A stretch of 64,000 bases of DNA from Agrostemma githago (Eukaryota > Streptophyta > Magnoliopsida > Caryophyllales > Caryophyllaceae): assembly GCA_958450325.1 (NCBI GenBank), contig OY288241.1, positions 40,734,278-40,798,277 on the forward strand. The letters are read 5' to 3'. The position numbers and the translations under genes are program-made. Shown here in pieces: positions 1-10,761 of the stretch (positions are counted from its first letter, which is position 1; every line of letters starts with the position of its first letter). Under the pieces are notes generated by a model. It ran no database searches and was not told the DNA's origin. It worked only from the letters and a program-made list of their open reading frames with translations.

Positions 1-420
1 TCTGTGCTAGAAGAAGGTTCTCTGAAGGAGTTGGACTTGGTTCGCAGATTGTTGGCGGAGGAATCTGGTTGTAGAGAAGAAGTGACTGGATGAGGAATTT
101 CCTGTGGCGCCTGACCTGGATGCTCTTTCTGATGTGGAGGCGGAGGATCTGATGGAGTCCGCTGATTTCTCATTGCTGATCAGGAGGCTGATGGGCAAGA
201 GAGCGTGGACCAGCAGGATGTCGTTGATGACCCTGGGGGAGATTCTGTTGTTGTTCATCAGAGACCCAGGTTTCTGCAGGAGAATCTGCTATAGTTTCGC
301 CTCCACCAGAGGAGAATGTCCAGTCTGTGGACCAAGTTCTGCTGGAGTGATGTTACTCCCCCTTTGTTTTCGGCTTGTGAATCCTGCATGGCATGAACTT
401 CCGATTTGTTAGTGTTTGCA
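1..420 (+). pseudogene. Possible 3' end of an antisense ORF of element 1
   Basis: Opposite to pol, the plus strand begins inside an open frame (ending EEVTG and a TGA at 90-92). A second frame then reads acidic sequence (DLDALSDVEAEDLMESADF). Position and orientation match the antisense genes of elements A and C, whose 3' ends also face the end of pol, and the acidic C-terminus resembles the end of the antisense gene at 54626-55635. The frame is broken and the domain part is off the window, so this is a positional inference. Confidence 0.3.
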
Positions 421-1136
421 AAAAATTCTGTAATGACTTCGCCTTTGCTCAGGGGAGCGAAGTGTGTTAGTATTTTGTGGCACTTCTTGCCTTAACAGAA
501 GATCGTAATCGTTTGCTTTTGATCGTGGTTGTTTGCGTTTGACTGTAATCGTTTGTTGTAGTTTTGTCTAACTACCTTCTGTTGTATGCATGCCTTATGT
601 TTGTATGGTCGACCTTTGATATAGTGGTGGCCTGGGGTTTAGTTCACCCACTCAGTCGGAGGTGCCACGCTTTGCGTGGGTGCTAAGTGGCGCAGGAGAC
701 TGTAATGTCCCGGTTGTAGGCACTTAGTCACAGACGCACGCCCTCTGTAGAAATTGTACACTCCACCAGATTAGTCACCAGCACTCAGTTTGAGAAAACT
801 GACAAAAAAATGGCAAAGATAGGGAACACAATATTTGAAGACATATGTGGAAGCAAAAAATCGAATTTCGAAAATATATGGAGAAAGAAAATCAAATTTC
901 AAAAATGTATGCAGCAAGAAAATCAAACTTTGATGTAAAAGAAAATTGAATTTTGACGACACACGTAAAAAGGAAATCAAAATTTTATCTGATTTAAATA
1001 TGCGGGAAAAAATTTGGATTTTGCTAAAAGAAAGAAAAGAAAACAGAAGAATGACAGGAAAATTTAAATATGTGTTTGCGAGGTTTGAAAAGATTAAACC
1101 TGGGTTCTGGTGGAGGTGCACCTGGCAGAATAGATG
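421..1136. other. Non-coding 3' region of element 1
   Basis: No gene is recognised. The part from 780 to 1080 is A-rich on the plus strand, with repeated words such as AAAATCAAATTT. Tat elements commonly have long untranslated spacers here. Confidence 0.4.
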
Positions 1137-1202
1137 CCATGTTTCTGGCGGCTGTAGCCCATGTTTCTGGCGGCAGTGGCCCAGATTGCTGGCGGCTGTG
1201 GC
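1137..1202. repeat. 22-bp tandem repeat, three copies
   Basis: Three adjacent 22-bp units of the form CCATGTTTCTGGCGGCNGTGGC begin at 1137, 1159 and 1181, directly beyond the pol stop of element 1. The third unit is the most diverged. Confidence 0.75.
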
Positions 1203-1206
1203 CCAC

Positions 1207-1764
1207 TCAGAAGAAGTATTTCTTTAGGTGTACGATGTTCCATGGCTTTTGGATGATCTTCCCCTCCATGGTCATAAGTCGGTAGGCTCCGTTCCCAACT
1301 ACTTTCTCTATTTGATAGGGTCCTTTCCAATTGTAAGCGAACTTTCCTGCTCGCTGGTTCCTGGTGTTCTGGAAGACTTTTCTGAGGACTAGGTCTCCTT
1401 CCTGCAGGATTCTGACTCTGACATTCTTGTTGTAACTTCTGGCGACTGTTTGTCTGTAGGAGGCCATCCTTATTTGAGCATCGGTTCTGAGCTCATCTAT
1501 AGTATCCAAGCTGCTTGCCATCTCTACCTGGTTCCTGTCTTCGGTTATGCATCCGTATCTATGAGTAGGCACTCTCACCTCTGAAGGGATGACCGCCTCA
1601 GCACCAAAGACCAAACTGAAAGGTGTTTGTCCTGTAGCCACCTTGGGTGTAGTTCTGTCAGACCACAGCACCAAGGGGAGTTCTTCTGCCCATCTGCCCC
1701 TGCCTCCTCCAGCCTTCTCTTCAGGTTGTCTATCACAATTTTGTTGCTAGACTCCGCCTGACCA
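1207..1764 (-). pseudogene. Integrase C-terminal part of element 1 pol
   Basis: From about 1785 to about 1700 the integrase reads in a shifted frame (NPQSNGQAESSNK). A second single-base shift near 1695 restores the original frame. The remainder contains VATGQTPFSLVFGAEAV, the GKFAYNWKGPYQI block and the terminal WNIVHLKKYFF, typical of Tat-lineage integrases without a chromodomain. Pol ends at 1207. Confidence 0.8.
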
Positions 1765-3564
1765 TTAGACTGAGGGTTTCTGGGGGTTGCTTAGTGTGAT
1801 GTTCCACCTGGCGCAGTAGGCCTCCATCTTGTTGCCGATAAACTGGGATCCGTTGTCGCAGATGATCTCTGAAGGAATGCCAAACCTGCAGATAATGTTA
1901 CGTTTTATGAAGGATATAACCTGCTTCTCAGTCACCTGAGGGAATGCTTCTGCTTCTATCCACTTGGAGAAGTAGTCAGTCATGGCCAGCATAAAAACCT
2001 TGTTTCCTGGGGCTCTCGGTAGCTTGCCAACAATATCCATCCCCCATTTCATGAAGGGCCAAGGAGAAATTACTGGGTGCAACGGCTCTGCTGGCTGGTG
2101 ATTGACCGGTGCATGTCTCTGGCAGGCGTCACATTTCTTAACATATTCCCTCGCGTCCTTGCGCATTGTTGGCCAATAGTAACCTTGGCGGAGTGCTTTG
2201 TTGGATAGACTCTTGCCCCCTGCATGATTTCCACACTCACCACTGTGGATGTCATGCATAACCACCTCTGCCTCCTGCTGACTTAGGCACCTCAAGTATG
2301 GTCCAACGGCTGATCTTTTGAACATGACACCATCAGTGAGGGTGTACCTGGACGCTTTCATTCTAAAACTCCGGGCTTCCTTCTTGTCTGCTGGCAGGAT
2401 ATCGTTTTGCAGCCATTCTTGGTAGGGTTTTCTCCAGTCTGGGATTCTTTCTTGTTCTGCTGAGGTGCTGCAGACTCCTGCCTCCTGCAGCCACTGTAAT
2501 CCCTGGTCTGGTGAATTGTCCTCCTGCCTCAACATCTGGTGTTCCTGTGTGCCTGTCCAAACTGCTGGCTCCAGTACATGGACAATGGGTATGGTGGAAA
2601 CTACGCCTAGTTTGAAGGTTGCCCCCAGGGTGGCTAGGGCGTCTGCCTCCACGTTCTGGTCCCTAGGGACTTGGTTGATTGAGAAGGCTACGAACTTGAG
2701 GGAGAGCTCCTTTGCCACTTCAAGGTAAGACACCATCTTGGAGTCCTTAGCTGCATACGAACCATTCATGTGATTGACTATTAGTTGGGAATCGCTGTAA
2801 GCCTCTAGGCGCTTGATTTTGAGGTCTAGAGCCAGCTGGAGACCCAAGATTAGAGCTTCATATTCTGCCTCGTTGTTTGTTGTTCGGAACTCGCACCGTA
2901 CTGCTTGGACTATGAGATCCCTCTGAGGAGACTTCAGAACTAATCCTGCTCCAGATCCTCGCATGTTGGAGGCGCCATCTACATTTAGCTTCCACACCTG
3001 TTCGCCTTTGTCCTCCTCAAGGAGGAGGATGTCTTTCTCTGCCCGTGTCTGCAGTGCTGGGCTGAAGTCGGATACGAAGTCTGCTAACGCCTGGGATTTT
3101 ATCGCTGTTCTGGGGACAAATTTCAGGTCGAAGCCGCTCAAGTGTATAGACCACTTGGCCATTCTCCCTGATAACTCAGGTTTTCTCATAATAGTTTTTA
3201 GTGGATAATTTGTTATTACGAAAATAGCATGTGATTCAAAATAAGGTCGAAGTTTATAAGATGCCGCAACAAGTGCAAGTACGAGTTTCTCAAGGGATGT
3301 GTACCTGGTCTCTGCAGGAAGCAGAGACTTACTAACTTAATATACTGGGCATTGTGCTCCTTCGTGCTCACGTACTAATACCGCGCTGACTGCTACCTCG
3401 GTTACTGATAAATACAGGAAGAGTGGTTCTCCAGGTTCTGGTTTTGACAGCAGAGGTGGAGTGCTGAGGTAGTGCTTCAGGTCGCTGAACGCCTTCTCGT
3501 GCTCTGCTGTCCAATCAAACCTTTGGGCCTTCTTCAGGATATCATAGAACAGTCGACATCTATC
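1765..3564 (-). pseudogene. RNase H and integrase core of element 1 pol
   Basis: Still in the same frame as gag-pro, the segment has a second in-frame stop (TAA, 3337-3339). RNase H shows its acidic residues in LNVDGAS, NNEAEYEAL and AYSDSQL. The integrase HHCC zinc finger (ending CDACQRH) and the first two catalytic Asp blocks (WGMDIVG, ICDNGSQF) follow. The frame is lost by a 1-nt shift near 1785, inside the usual SNGQAE block that precedes the catalytic Glu, so a full integrase cannot be made. Confidence 0.85.
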
Positions 3565-4569
3565 TTAAGACCTGGAGATAAATCTGCTCAGAGCAGCAAT
3601 ACTTCCAGTCAGCCTTTGCACGTCTCTTGGCTTCTGTAGGGATTCCAGCTGGAGGATGGCCTTGATCTGCTCTGTGCTAGCTTCAATTCCCCTCTGGGTC
3701 ACCATGTACCCCAGAAACTTCCCACATGACACTCCAAATGTGCATTTTGAAGGATTTAACTTCATCTTGTATTCCCTCAAGGTGTTGAAGGTATCCTCCA
3801 AGTGTGTTGTATGTTGCGAAGCTTGCTTTGACTTGACGACCATGTCGTCAATATATACCTCCATAGTGTCCCCAATCTGTCTCTTGAACATCTTGTTGAC
3901 TAGTCTCTGGTAGGTGGAACCTGCATTCTTCAGACCAAAAGGCATTACATTGTAACAATATATACCTCTCTCAGACCTGAAGGCTGTCTTCTCCTGGTCT
4001 GCTGGATGCATCTTGATCTGGTTGTACCCACTCCATGCATCAAGAAAGGTTAGCATCTCGTGGCCTGCTGTAGCATCTACCATGGCATCTATATGTGGTA
4101 GGGGGAATGGATCTTTCGGGCATGCTTTGTTTAAGTCGGTGAAATCGACGCACACCCTCCACTTGCCATTCTTCTTTGGGACCACCACCACGTTAGATAA
4201 CCACTCTGGGTACTTCACCTCCCTGATTTTTCCAGCAGCCAGCAGACTGTCCACCTCCTGATTTATGACTTGATTTCTCTCTGGAGCAAACTTCCTTCTC
4301 TTTTGCTGGACTGGTTTGTAGCTTGGGTCCACGCTTAGCCTGTGAGTGATAACGCTCGGATCTATACCTACCATATCATCATGCGACCAAGCAAAACAAT
4401 CCATGTTAGTTTTTAATAATTCAATGAGGTTTCGGCGGATATTACCTGTGCATTCTGATCCGATTAACACTTTTTGCTCTGGATGTTGCTTGTCCAGGTT
4501 GACTTCATCCAACTCCGCCTGAGGTGGCTCTACGTACTCCTGCAGAGGCAGATGAAGGCTCTGTAATTG
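3565..4569 (-). pseudogene. Reverse transcriptase part of element 1 pol
   Basis: This continues in the gag-pro frame after the TAG at 4570. It carries the Ty3/Gypsy RT core: a KIREVKYPEWLSNVVVVPKK block, VDFTDLNKACPKDPFPLP, and the catalytic YIDDMVVKS near 3840-3865. The frame is stopped by TAA at 3565-3567 just after the SRFISRS block, where related elements continue into the RNase H connection. The stop probably arose by a point mutation. Confidence 0.85.
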
Positions 4570-4572
4570 CTA
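4564..4572 (-). promoter_or_regulatory. Predicted leaky stop codon (TAG CAA TTA) between gag-pro and pol
   Basis: The gag-pro frame ends TAG and is followed directly by CAA TTA, then by open sequence in the same frame into the RT domain. UAG-CAA-UUA is the tobacco mosaic virus readthrough context and matches the CARYYA consensus. Gag and pol being in one frame with one such stop suggests that pol is made as a minority readthrough product. Readthrough itself is inferred. Confidence 0.6.
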
Positions 4573-7221
4573 TGCTGGGGGGCTCGCCGTCTTCTTAAGG
4601 GCTACCCTGTAACAATCCTTGGCCTCTCCTTGGTCTCCGTTGATCTTCTGCACTCCCCAAGGTGTAGGGAACTTCAGGCACTGGTGGTAGGTGGAGGTGA
4701 TTGCCTTCATCTCATGAATCCAAGGCCTTCCTAGAATCACGTTGTAGGTGGAGGGTCCATCAATGACTAGGTACCGTACTTGCTTGTTCACTCCTCCGGC
4801 ATAGGTAGGAATGGTGATCTCTCCCAGAGAATGCTTGGTCTCACCACTAAAACCCACTAAGGGAACCGCCTTCCTCGTTAGATCCTTCTCGCTAAACCCC
4901 ATGTTCTGGAGAGTTTCCAGCATGATGAGGTTGACTGAACTCCCAGTGTCCACCAGAATCTTCTTCACGGTGCAATTCCCTATAGAGAGGGTAATTATTA
5001 AGGCGTCATGGTGCATCTCTGGAGTAGCTTCTGCGTCAGTTTCGTCAAAGGTGACTGTTGGAAGATCCTTGCAACTGATTCTGCAGGAGTGCTCGGGTCT
5101 GTCTCCTCTGGTCTGAGAGGCATGTCTCTTGGCTGCTGAGTAGGTCAGTCCGCATAATTCCGATCCTCCTGTTATCACATTGACAATTCTGGTACATATT
5201 GGAGGTGGAGAAGGCAATACCTGATCTGCTGCATTTATTCTGCTAGAGTTTCTGGACATGAGGTGATCCAGATTCCCCTGATCATACTGGAATTTAACCT
5301 CTCTCCTGAGCTGGACACACTCATCGGTATGGTGTCCGATATCGTCATGGAATTCGCACTTCTTGCTGGCGTCTCTTCGGTCATTGGTGTACTCCTGTCT
5401 CCTGGGCCACCTGACTCTGCGCCCTAACTCCCTCAGAGCCTTGAGCACCCCATCAAGGTTGGTAGAGAACCCATACTCACTCACTTTAGGTGGCAATCCT
5501 GGATTGTCCTTCCAGTCTTTCTCCTCGGAAATTTTGCTCACGTTCCTGTCATAGGGCTTTGATCTTTCACCCCTCTTTTCTGGTGGCACCTTTCTGGTGA
5601 CATAACCATACGCAGCCCTTCTGGGGCCTGAATCTTCTTCTAACCTGATGGCTGTCATCGCCTTGGTCTGCACATCCTCGAATGTGGCACATGGGTACTT
5701 TGTGAGGTCTTTATAGTGGTCTGAATCCTGGTGGAGCCCTTGGCGGAAGGCTTCTATGGCGGTGGGCACATCACATCTGGGGATGGTGACTTTCTCCTTG
5801 TTGAATCTGTTGAGGAAGTCACGTGTAGATTCTTCGAACTTCTGCACTACCCGATACAAGTCACTGGTCTGCTTCTCTGGTTTTCTGCTGCTGGCGAACT
5901 GCTGGTTAAAGGTATTGACCAGGTCAGCGAAGGAGGTGATGCTTCGGTTAGGCAGACCAACGAACCAATGGAGGGCTGCTCCTGACAGAGTGGAACCAAA
6001 CCCCTTGCACATGCAGGCTTCCTTCAGGGGCCCCGTAGCGGTCACCACCATCATCTTCTGTTTGTACTGGTTGATGTGATCTAGGGGGTCTGCAGTGCCA
6101 TCATAAAGCGTCATGGCTGGTGGCATGAAGCCCTTGGGTACAGCAACACAGGCTAGATCGTCGATGAAGGGTGAATCTGCGTAACTGTCCCTAGATGCTC
6201 TCTCCAGGGGGCGTGGCATTCCCCGAATCTTGTTGATCAGGTCCCTCAATTTCTTCAATTCCTGGCGTTGCTGATCTGCTGTGCTGATTGTTCCTGCAAG
6301 AGGGTTAGAGACAGGAGGAGAAAAGTTGAAAGGAGTACTCCCTGCATAAGGTCCTCCAGGGTGTTGACTGCTAGGAGGAGGGGGTAAAGGTGCTGCTGCT
6401 GTCACGGATCTGGGCTGCCACTCTGACGCCTGCTGATTGAGGGTAGGTGCTGTCCACATTCCTCCAGAGGGCTGGTTGTTGGATAAGGTGGTCATCTCTG
6501 GTGGAGTTACAAATTGCCATCCTGGCGTCTGGTGGACAGGGGTGCCTACAGAAGATAGTGAGTTAGTCTCTCGACTTTCGATGTTGGAGAGAAAGTTACC
6601 TGTGGTAGGAGATCTGCCGGGTGTGGGGCCAGAGGTCAAGTAACCCAACCCTTGGGGTTCAATAACCGGGCTTGGTGGAGCCAATCCTAGCTCCAGTCTG
6701 GTGACCAACTCTGAAGGGACCTCTCTGGTGGTCTTCCTGCCAGCTGCTGATTCCCTACGGGTGCTGGGTTCTCCCCTAGGCATCAGAGGCATCATCTCTG
6801 GGGACATCTGGAGCGATGCAACTGAGGTCTTGTCTGCTGCCGAGATCCGAGCCTTGATATCTTGGTTGTCGTTCTGCAGGGTTTCTACTGCTTGGCGCAG
6901 AGCATTGATTCCCTGGAGCATACTCTGCATCAGGTCTGGTGACCCCGCTCCACTGGAAGCTTCTTCTACGTATCCTCCTGGAGTCAAGGTTCCGGTTGGT
7001 ACGCTTTCCTTCCTGGCCTTGGAGGAGCTGGTGACCCCAGAGGTTTTAGGTGTCGGAGGGGGCCTAGACGCCGGCAACGTGGGTTTCACCGCTTGGCTGG
7101 TGAGAATACCCAAGGTGAGGGGTGTGAAAACCAGCTCTGCTGATCCTGGGGACAATCTTCCTCCAATGGGCTGAGTTGATGCTCCTTGACTGCTGGACGA
7201 ACTTTGGCCGGATCCGGTCAT
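4570..7221 (-). CDS. Gag-protease polyprotein of element 1
   Basis: This is an open frame of 883 codons from the ATG at 7221. That ATG lies about 55 nt past the PBS; the frame is open further upstream, but only through the PBS and LTR. The first 350 or so residues are Ser/Pro/Thr-rich. A capsid-type block with YDGTADPLDH lies near residue 370, a CX2H...HX4C knuckle-like block (CEFHDDIGHHTDEC) near 620, and an aspartic protease with the active-site motif VDTGSSVN near 755. The frame has no internal stop, unlike pol downstream. It ends in SPPA and a TAG in leaky context, after which the same frame continues into pol. Gag should form the virus-like particle and the protease should mature the polyprotein. 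Confidence 0.85.
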   Translation of the reverse strand: MTGSGQSSSSSQGASTQPIGGRLSPGSAELVFTPLTLGILTSQAVKPTLPASRPPPTPKTSGVTSSSKARKESVPTGTLTPGGYVEEASSGAGSPDLMQSMLQGINALRQAVETLQNDNQDIKARISAADKTSVASLQMSPEMMPLMPRGEPSTRRESAAGRKTTREVPSELVTRLELGLAPPSPVIEPQGLGYLTSGPTPGRSPTTGNFLSNIESRETNSLSSVGTPVHQTPGWQFVTPPEMTTLSNNQPSGGMWTAPTLNQQASEWQPRSVTAAAPLPPPPSSQHPGGPYAGSTPFNFSPPVSNPLAGTISTADQQRQELKKLRDLINKIRGMPRPLERASRDSYADSPFIDDLACVAVPKGFMPPAMTLYDGTADPLDHINQYKQKMMVVTATGPLKEACMCKGFGSTLSGAALHWFVGLPNRSITSFADLVNTFNQQFASSRKPEKQTSDLYRVVQKFEESTRDFLNRFNKEKVTIPRCDVPTAIEAFRQGLHQDSDHYKDLTKYPCATFEDVQTKAMTAIRLEEDSGPRRAAYGYVTRKVPPEKRGERSKPYDRNVSKISEEKDWKDNPGLPPKVSEYGFSTNLDGVLKALRELGRRVRWPRRQEYTNDRRDASKKCEFHDDIGHHTDECVQLRREVKFQYDQGNLDHLMSRNSSRINAADQVLPSPPPICTRIVNVITGGSELCGLTYSAAKRHASQTRGDRPEHSCRISCKDLPTVTFDETDAEATPEMHHDALIITLSIGNCTVKKILVDTGSSVNLIMLETLQNMGFSEKDLTRKAVPLVGFSGETKHSLGEITIPTYAGGVNKQVRYLVIDGPSTYNVILGRPWIHEMKAITSTYHQCLKFPTPWGVQKINGDQGEAKDCYRVALKKTASPPA

Positions 7222-7275
7222 GGTGACCCGAGTTTGCTTCACGGTAGGGTTTGGCTTATAGGAAATGATCACTTT

Positions 7276-7293
7276 GCCCCACGGTGGGCGCCA
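7276..7293 (-). other. Primer binding site of element 1
   Basis: The minus strand reads TGGCGCCCACCGTGGGGC 3 nt after the LTR end. A TGG start just inside the 5' LTR is the hallmark of a tRNA-primed PBS. I did not assign the tRNA. Confidence 0.65.
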
Positions 7294-7296
7294 AAT

Positions 7297-8210
7297 TGTT
7301 TTGGTAAAAAATATACCGGGTCTACGATTTAAGTTGTGGGTTAAAGCGACCTTCCTATAACTATGAGTCAACGGAATCGGGATGAATTTAGCGAGCGAAA
7401 AAGAAGAAGAAAAAGAACACACACAAAGTTTTGGTGACGCGGAAAACCCAATGTGGGAAAAACCGCGGGGGGAGTCGGAATCCCACCAAAGTTTCTACTA
7501 TCAATGGAGAAGAGTAAAATAGGAATACTAATACAAAGAATTTTATCACGACTTATGGCTTATGGTGTATATTTCTTATGATGCTTGCTTTTGTTGAGTG
7601 CTCTTGGATGATCCCTTTCTCTTTCTGCCTTGTCCCTTTTATAGTGCTCCCATCCGTTGCCTTTCCTCCTCAGAATCTTCCTCCTTTAATTCTCTCTTAA
7701 TGGCCGTTATCTCCTTTATGGTTGAGAATCTTGGCATTTAACCTCTATTTTATTGCTCAGGATTTTGGTATTTAATCCTCTCTTTTATTGCTTAAGATCT
7801 TGGTATTTAATCCTCCCCTAGCCGTTGCATCCTTCTCAGCAGTTATATTCTTCTCCTCATTTATCTCCTGGTCTTCAGGAGGGTTTCCTGAATTGTAGGA
7901 GCAGCAGCTGCTGTCTTTCCCTCTTCATCTGGGCTAAGTTTTTCCCTTTGTTTCTTGGGCCTGCTTGATTAAGTGGCCCATTGTTTTATTCACTCCATGC
8001 TTCGTTTGGCCCATTGCTGTTTATTATTCCGGGTTTGCTTGGCTTGACGACTTTCGATTATTTTGACTTCCATCTTTTAATCTTCGACTTTGACTTTTCA
8101 TCCGTGAACCGTGGACCTTTACGTTGTTGACTTTTGACTTCTGACCTTTTGACCGTCCACTCGTATTTTGCCACGTGGTACTCCGAAGGTGCAAATTTTT
8201 GGCCCGAACA
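7297..8210 (-). repeat. 5' LTR of element 1
   Basis: On the minus strand the repeat begins TGTTCGGGCCAAAAATTTGC at 8210 and ends with ACA at 7297, giving TG...CA termini over 914 bp. The inner edge lies 3 nt from a PBS-like sequence, which fixes the boundary. The partner LTR is outside the window, so boundaries rest on termini and PBS only. Confidence 0.75.
7636..7643 (-). promoter_or_regulatory. TATA box in element 1 LTR
   Basis: The minus strand reads CTATAAAAGG about 340 bp before the inner LTR edge, a canonical plant TATA box in the correct orientation for retrotransposon transcription. Confidence 0.5.
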
Positions 8211-9622
8211 ATATTGTACTCCATCCCCTTCTCTATTATCTTCTACAATTAGAATTGCACACTTTTTAAGAAGCTATTATAAAAACATTAAAATTGTACT
8301 CCTAATATCTAACGTGTAATGTGCAAGTGAGGTGTGGGCAATTAACTAATTACTCAAATTGTAATCATACATAAACCTAGTATGTCAATCCCCCTTTCCA
8401 CTAACTAAATAACAATCTCTAAAATTTTCCCGCCTAATGCAAAATGGGCTTATTTTTGGGTTGGGCTTACATTATCAACCGAATATCTATACAAGTCCAC
8501 AATTACTATCCTCAAACCAAATAGAAGAAGTGATTTGTTAATGTCTATATTTGATTAGGTTATAGTACAATTGCACGTGGTCTATCCTAAAACCAAATAC
8601 TCTGTATCTATATTTGGTATAATTGCACGATTACCGAAGAAGTGATTAAAAACTTACCTTTCTTAAAAAGATTTTATAACGCACTTGGTAGAAATATTGG
8701 CATAATAAGCACTTAAAATTAGACTACGTACATTTTTGTCATAAATTGGGTTATGTAAACATGAGTCTGAAATTATTATCTGTCGTAATCATGTCTTAAT
8801 CTATATTATTTTCCATATATTATGCCATATAATCCGTATATATATATGTAATTATTATATCACGTTATATTTCATCCCATATCAAGTTTCGTGTAATACC
8901 GATAATTGAAATCTCATATCAAGTTTCGTGTAATACCGATAATTGCATTTCTGAGTATCTTTGACAGTATAATTTCTAAAGGCTAATAGTATTAGAGTAC
9001 CCTTAATAATATACCAATTATACGCATGTGATATATATCATGTGTTATGTGATATATACATGTGTTATTTGAGTCTATAATAGATTCATTATTATAATTT
9101 CTATATATTATTATGATATGTCATACTATTATGATATGCACAATCTTATTCGATATATCATATACTCCGTACAATCTTATTCTATATATCATGCTAATTG
9201 ATTGATTGATAAATTGTGCAATTAATTGATTGATTGATGTGATATCCTACCGTTTAATATCGTTGAATCAATTCCACTAACCAAATAACAATCCTCCAAA
9301 ATTTTCCCACCTACTACCATATGGGCCTATTTTTGGGTCATTTAGTGTATTTGGTTGAGCTTATATTGTCAAATAAATATCTACTAGATATGCTGCATAT
9401 AATCCTACTCCGTTATTAAGGCTAAATATATGCTAATTATAAGTTATATATATATATGCTAAATATATCATATCATAATCATAATATCATATATACCGTG
9501 CATTATTAAAAATATATGCTAAATATATGGTAAATATAGCCTCATGACTGATATGACAAGTATATTTTACAATCTCTAAGATTTGTGTCAGTGTATACTA
9601 AATATCGAGAATGTATAAATAA
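8211..9622. other. AT-rich spacer, possibly Helitron-derived
   Basis: No gene is seen. A block of about 80 bp with AATTTTCCCGCC- or AATTTTCCCACC-type words occurs twice (about 8390-8470 and 9270-9370), so the stretch contains an old duplication. Such words are common in plant non-autonomous Helitrons and a Helitron-like 3' end lies at 10500-10529, but no 5' end was identified. Confidence 0.3.
8878..8950. repeat. 37-bp tandem duplication
   Basis: Two adjacent copies of a 37-bp unit starting CATATCAAGTTTCGTGTAAT lie at 8878-8914 and 8915-8950, nearly identical apart from the last few bases. Confidence 0.85.
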
Positions 9623-9624
9623 TA

Positions 9625-9806
9625 CTCCCTCCGTTCCAATGAATTGTTTGCCTTTACTTTTGGCACCAAGGGCAAGAGATCCAATTAGAAGGTGACATGT
9701 GGAGCCAAGAGTCAAATTACACATAAAATCCTAAAATAGAAAGGCAAACAATTCACTGAGACGCCCCAATATGGAATAAGCAAACAATTCATTGGAACGG
9801 AGGGAG
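9625..9806. mobile_element. Stowaway-type MITE (Tc1/mariner)
   Basis: The 182-bp element has terminal inverted repeats starting CTCCCTCCGTTCC and ending GGAACGGAGGGAG, with a TA on each side (9623-9624 and 9807-9808). The inverted repeats extend about 30 bp (ATGAATTGTTTGCC on the inner side). CTCCCTCCGT termini with TA duplications define Stowaway MITEs. There is no coding capacity. Confidence 0.93.
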
Positions 9807-9808
9807 TA

Positions 9809-10499
9809 GCGGAAATACATTTTATTTTTGTAATAATCATGACTGATATAAGATTGTAATTAAATATTATAATTGTAATCCCCTATTACCTAAAAGAATA
9901 AAAACTCTCAAAACTTTTCTCGCCTAAATTTTAAACTCTCAATTTGGACAAAATCAATATAACAAATAAGGAAATATCTGCACTCAATTATCAATCATAT
10001 CATACAAAGAATAATTACGTGTTAAATATTTAAAAACTAATAATGGGTGTATTGATGAAAACAAATTGTAGAAATATAGTTGCTTAAATTTCTAACAACA
10101 ATTATGAACTATTTTTATGAACAAATGATATATACTAATATTATAAAGAATAACTACATCTAAACATCAAGAGTATAGAATTATACTCTATTTGAAAATA
10201 AATTTAAAGTGAATATACATTTCACAATCTACACATATTATTCTTATATTAAAAAATATATTTAAAAGAGAAATGATTATCTCAAGAAATATGAATGACA
10301 AATAAAACACAGATGTAGTAATTTTTTGGACTACATATTTCATTATATTAGTTGAGGTCGTCATTTGATTAATTATGTAATTTCAAATTATTTTTTTATA
10401 TCCAAATAAAAAGATAAAAATCATGAAAAATTATCAAGTTTCTAATTAAAATTTATTTTGGATAAATAATTAACTAAAATAAATAAATTTCTACAAATA
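9809..10499. other. AT-rich spacer
   Basis: About 700 bp of very AT-rich sequence with no ORF or repeat that I recognise. It may be the body of the element that ends at 10529. Confidence 0.35.
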
Positions 10500-10529
10500 C
10501 CGTGCATACATGCACGGGGTCTATACTAG
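10500..10529 (+). mobile_element. Helitron-like 3' terminus
   Basis: A perfect 8-bp hairpin (CCGTGCAT, loop AC, ATGCACGG; 10500-10517) is followed after 8 nt by CTAG and then T. A short GC-rich hairpin shortly before a CTRR end, with insertion next to T, is the Helitron 3' signature. The 5' TC end was not located. Confidence 0.5.
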
Positions 10530-10761
10530 TAGTATTCAACACCATATTTAGAGTGCTGGTGGGAAATTCAAATAATCTCTTAATTTAGAGAGTTGGTGGA
10601 AAATTCAAATTTTCACCCTCCACAAAACTAAAGTTCAGCTTACATACACAAAACAAGTCATTTATCAAACATTAATGTCCACAAACTTGAAGACAAACTT
10701 TCATTACTCTAAATTAGTTTCCATTAATACAATACCAACATTACTTAATTTAATGCCAATG

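Larger units (their letters stand above)
1..8210 (-). mobile_element. Tat/Retand-type Ty3-Gypsy retrotransposon (element 1), 3' LTR outside window
   Basis: The minus strand carries, in order, an LTR (7297-8210), a primer binding site, gag-protease, reverse transcriptase, RNase H and integrase. Protease-RT-RNase H-integrase is the Ty3/Gypsy order. The integrase C-terminus ends in a WNIVHLKKYFF block and has no chromodomain, and the gag carries YDGTADPLDH; both fit the Tat lineage. About 1.2 kb follows pol toward the left window edge and includes a plus-strand coding remnant, as expected for Tat elements with an antisense ORF. The 3' LTR is not seen, so age and target duplication cannot be judged. 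Confidence 0.88.

Noticed and set aside
7222..7422. Upstream extension of the gag-pro frame of element 1
   Set aside because: It would run through the PBS and into the LTR and has no ATG; the ATG at 7221 fits the usual leader.
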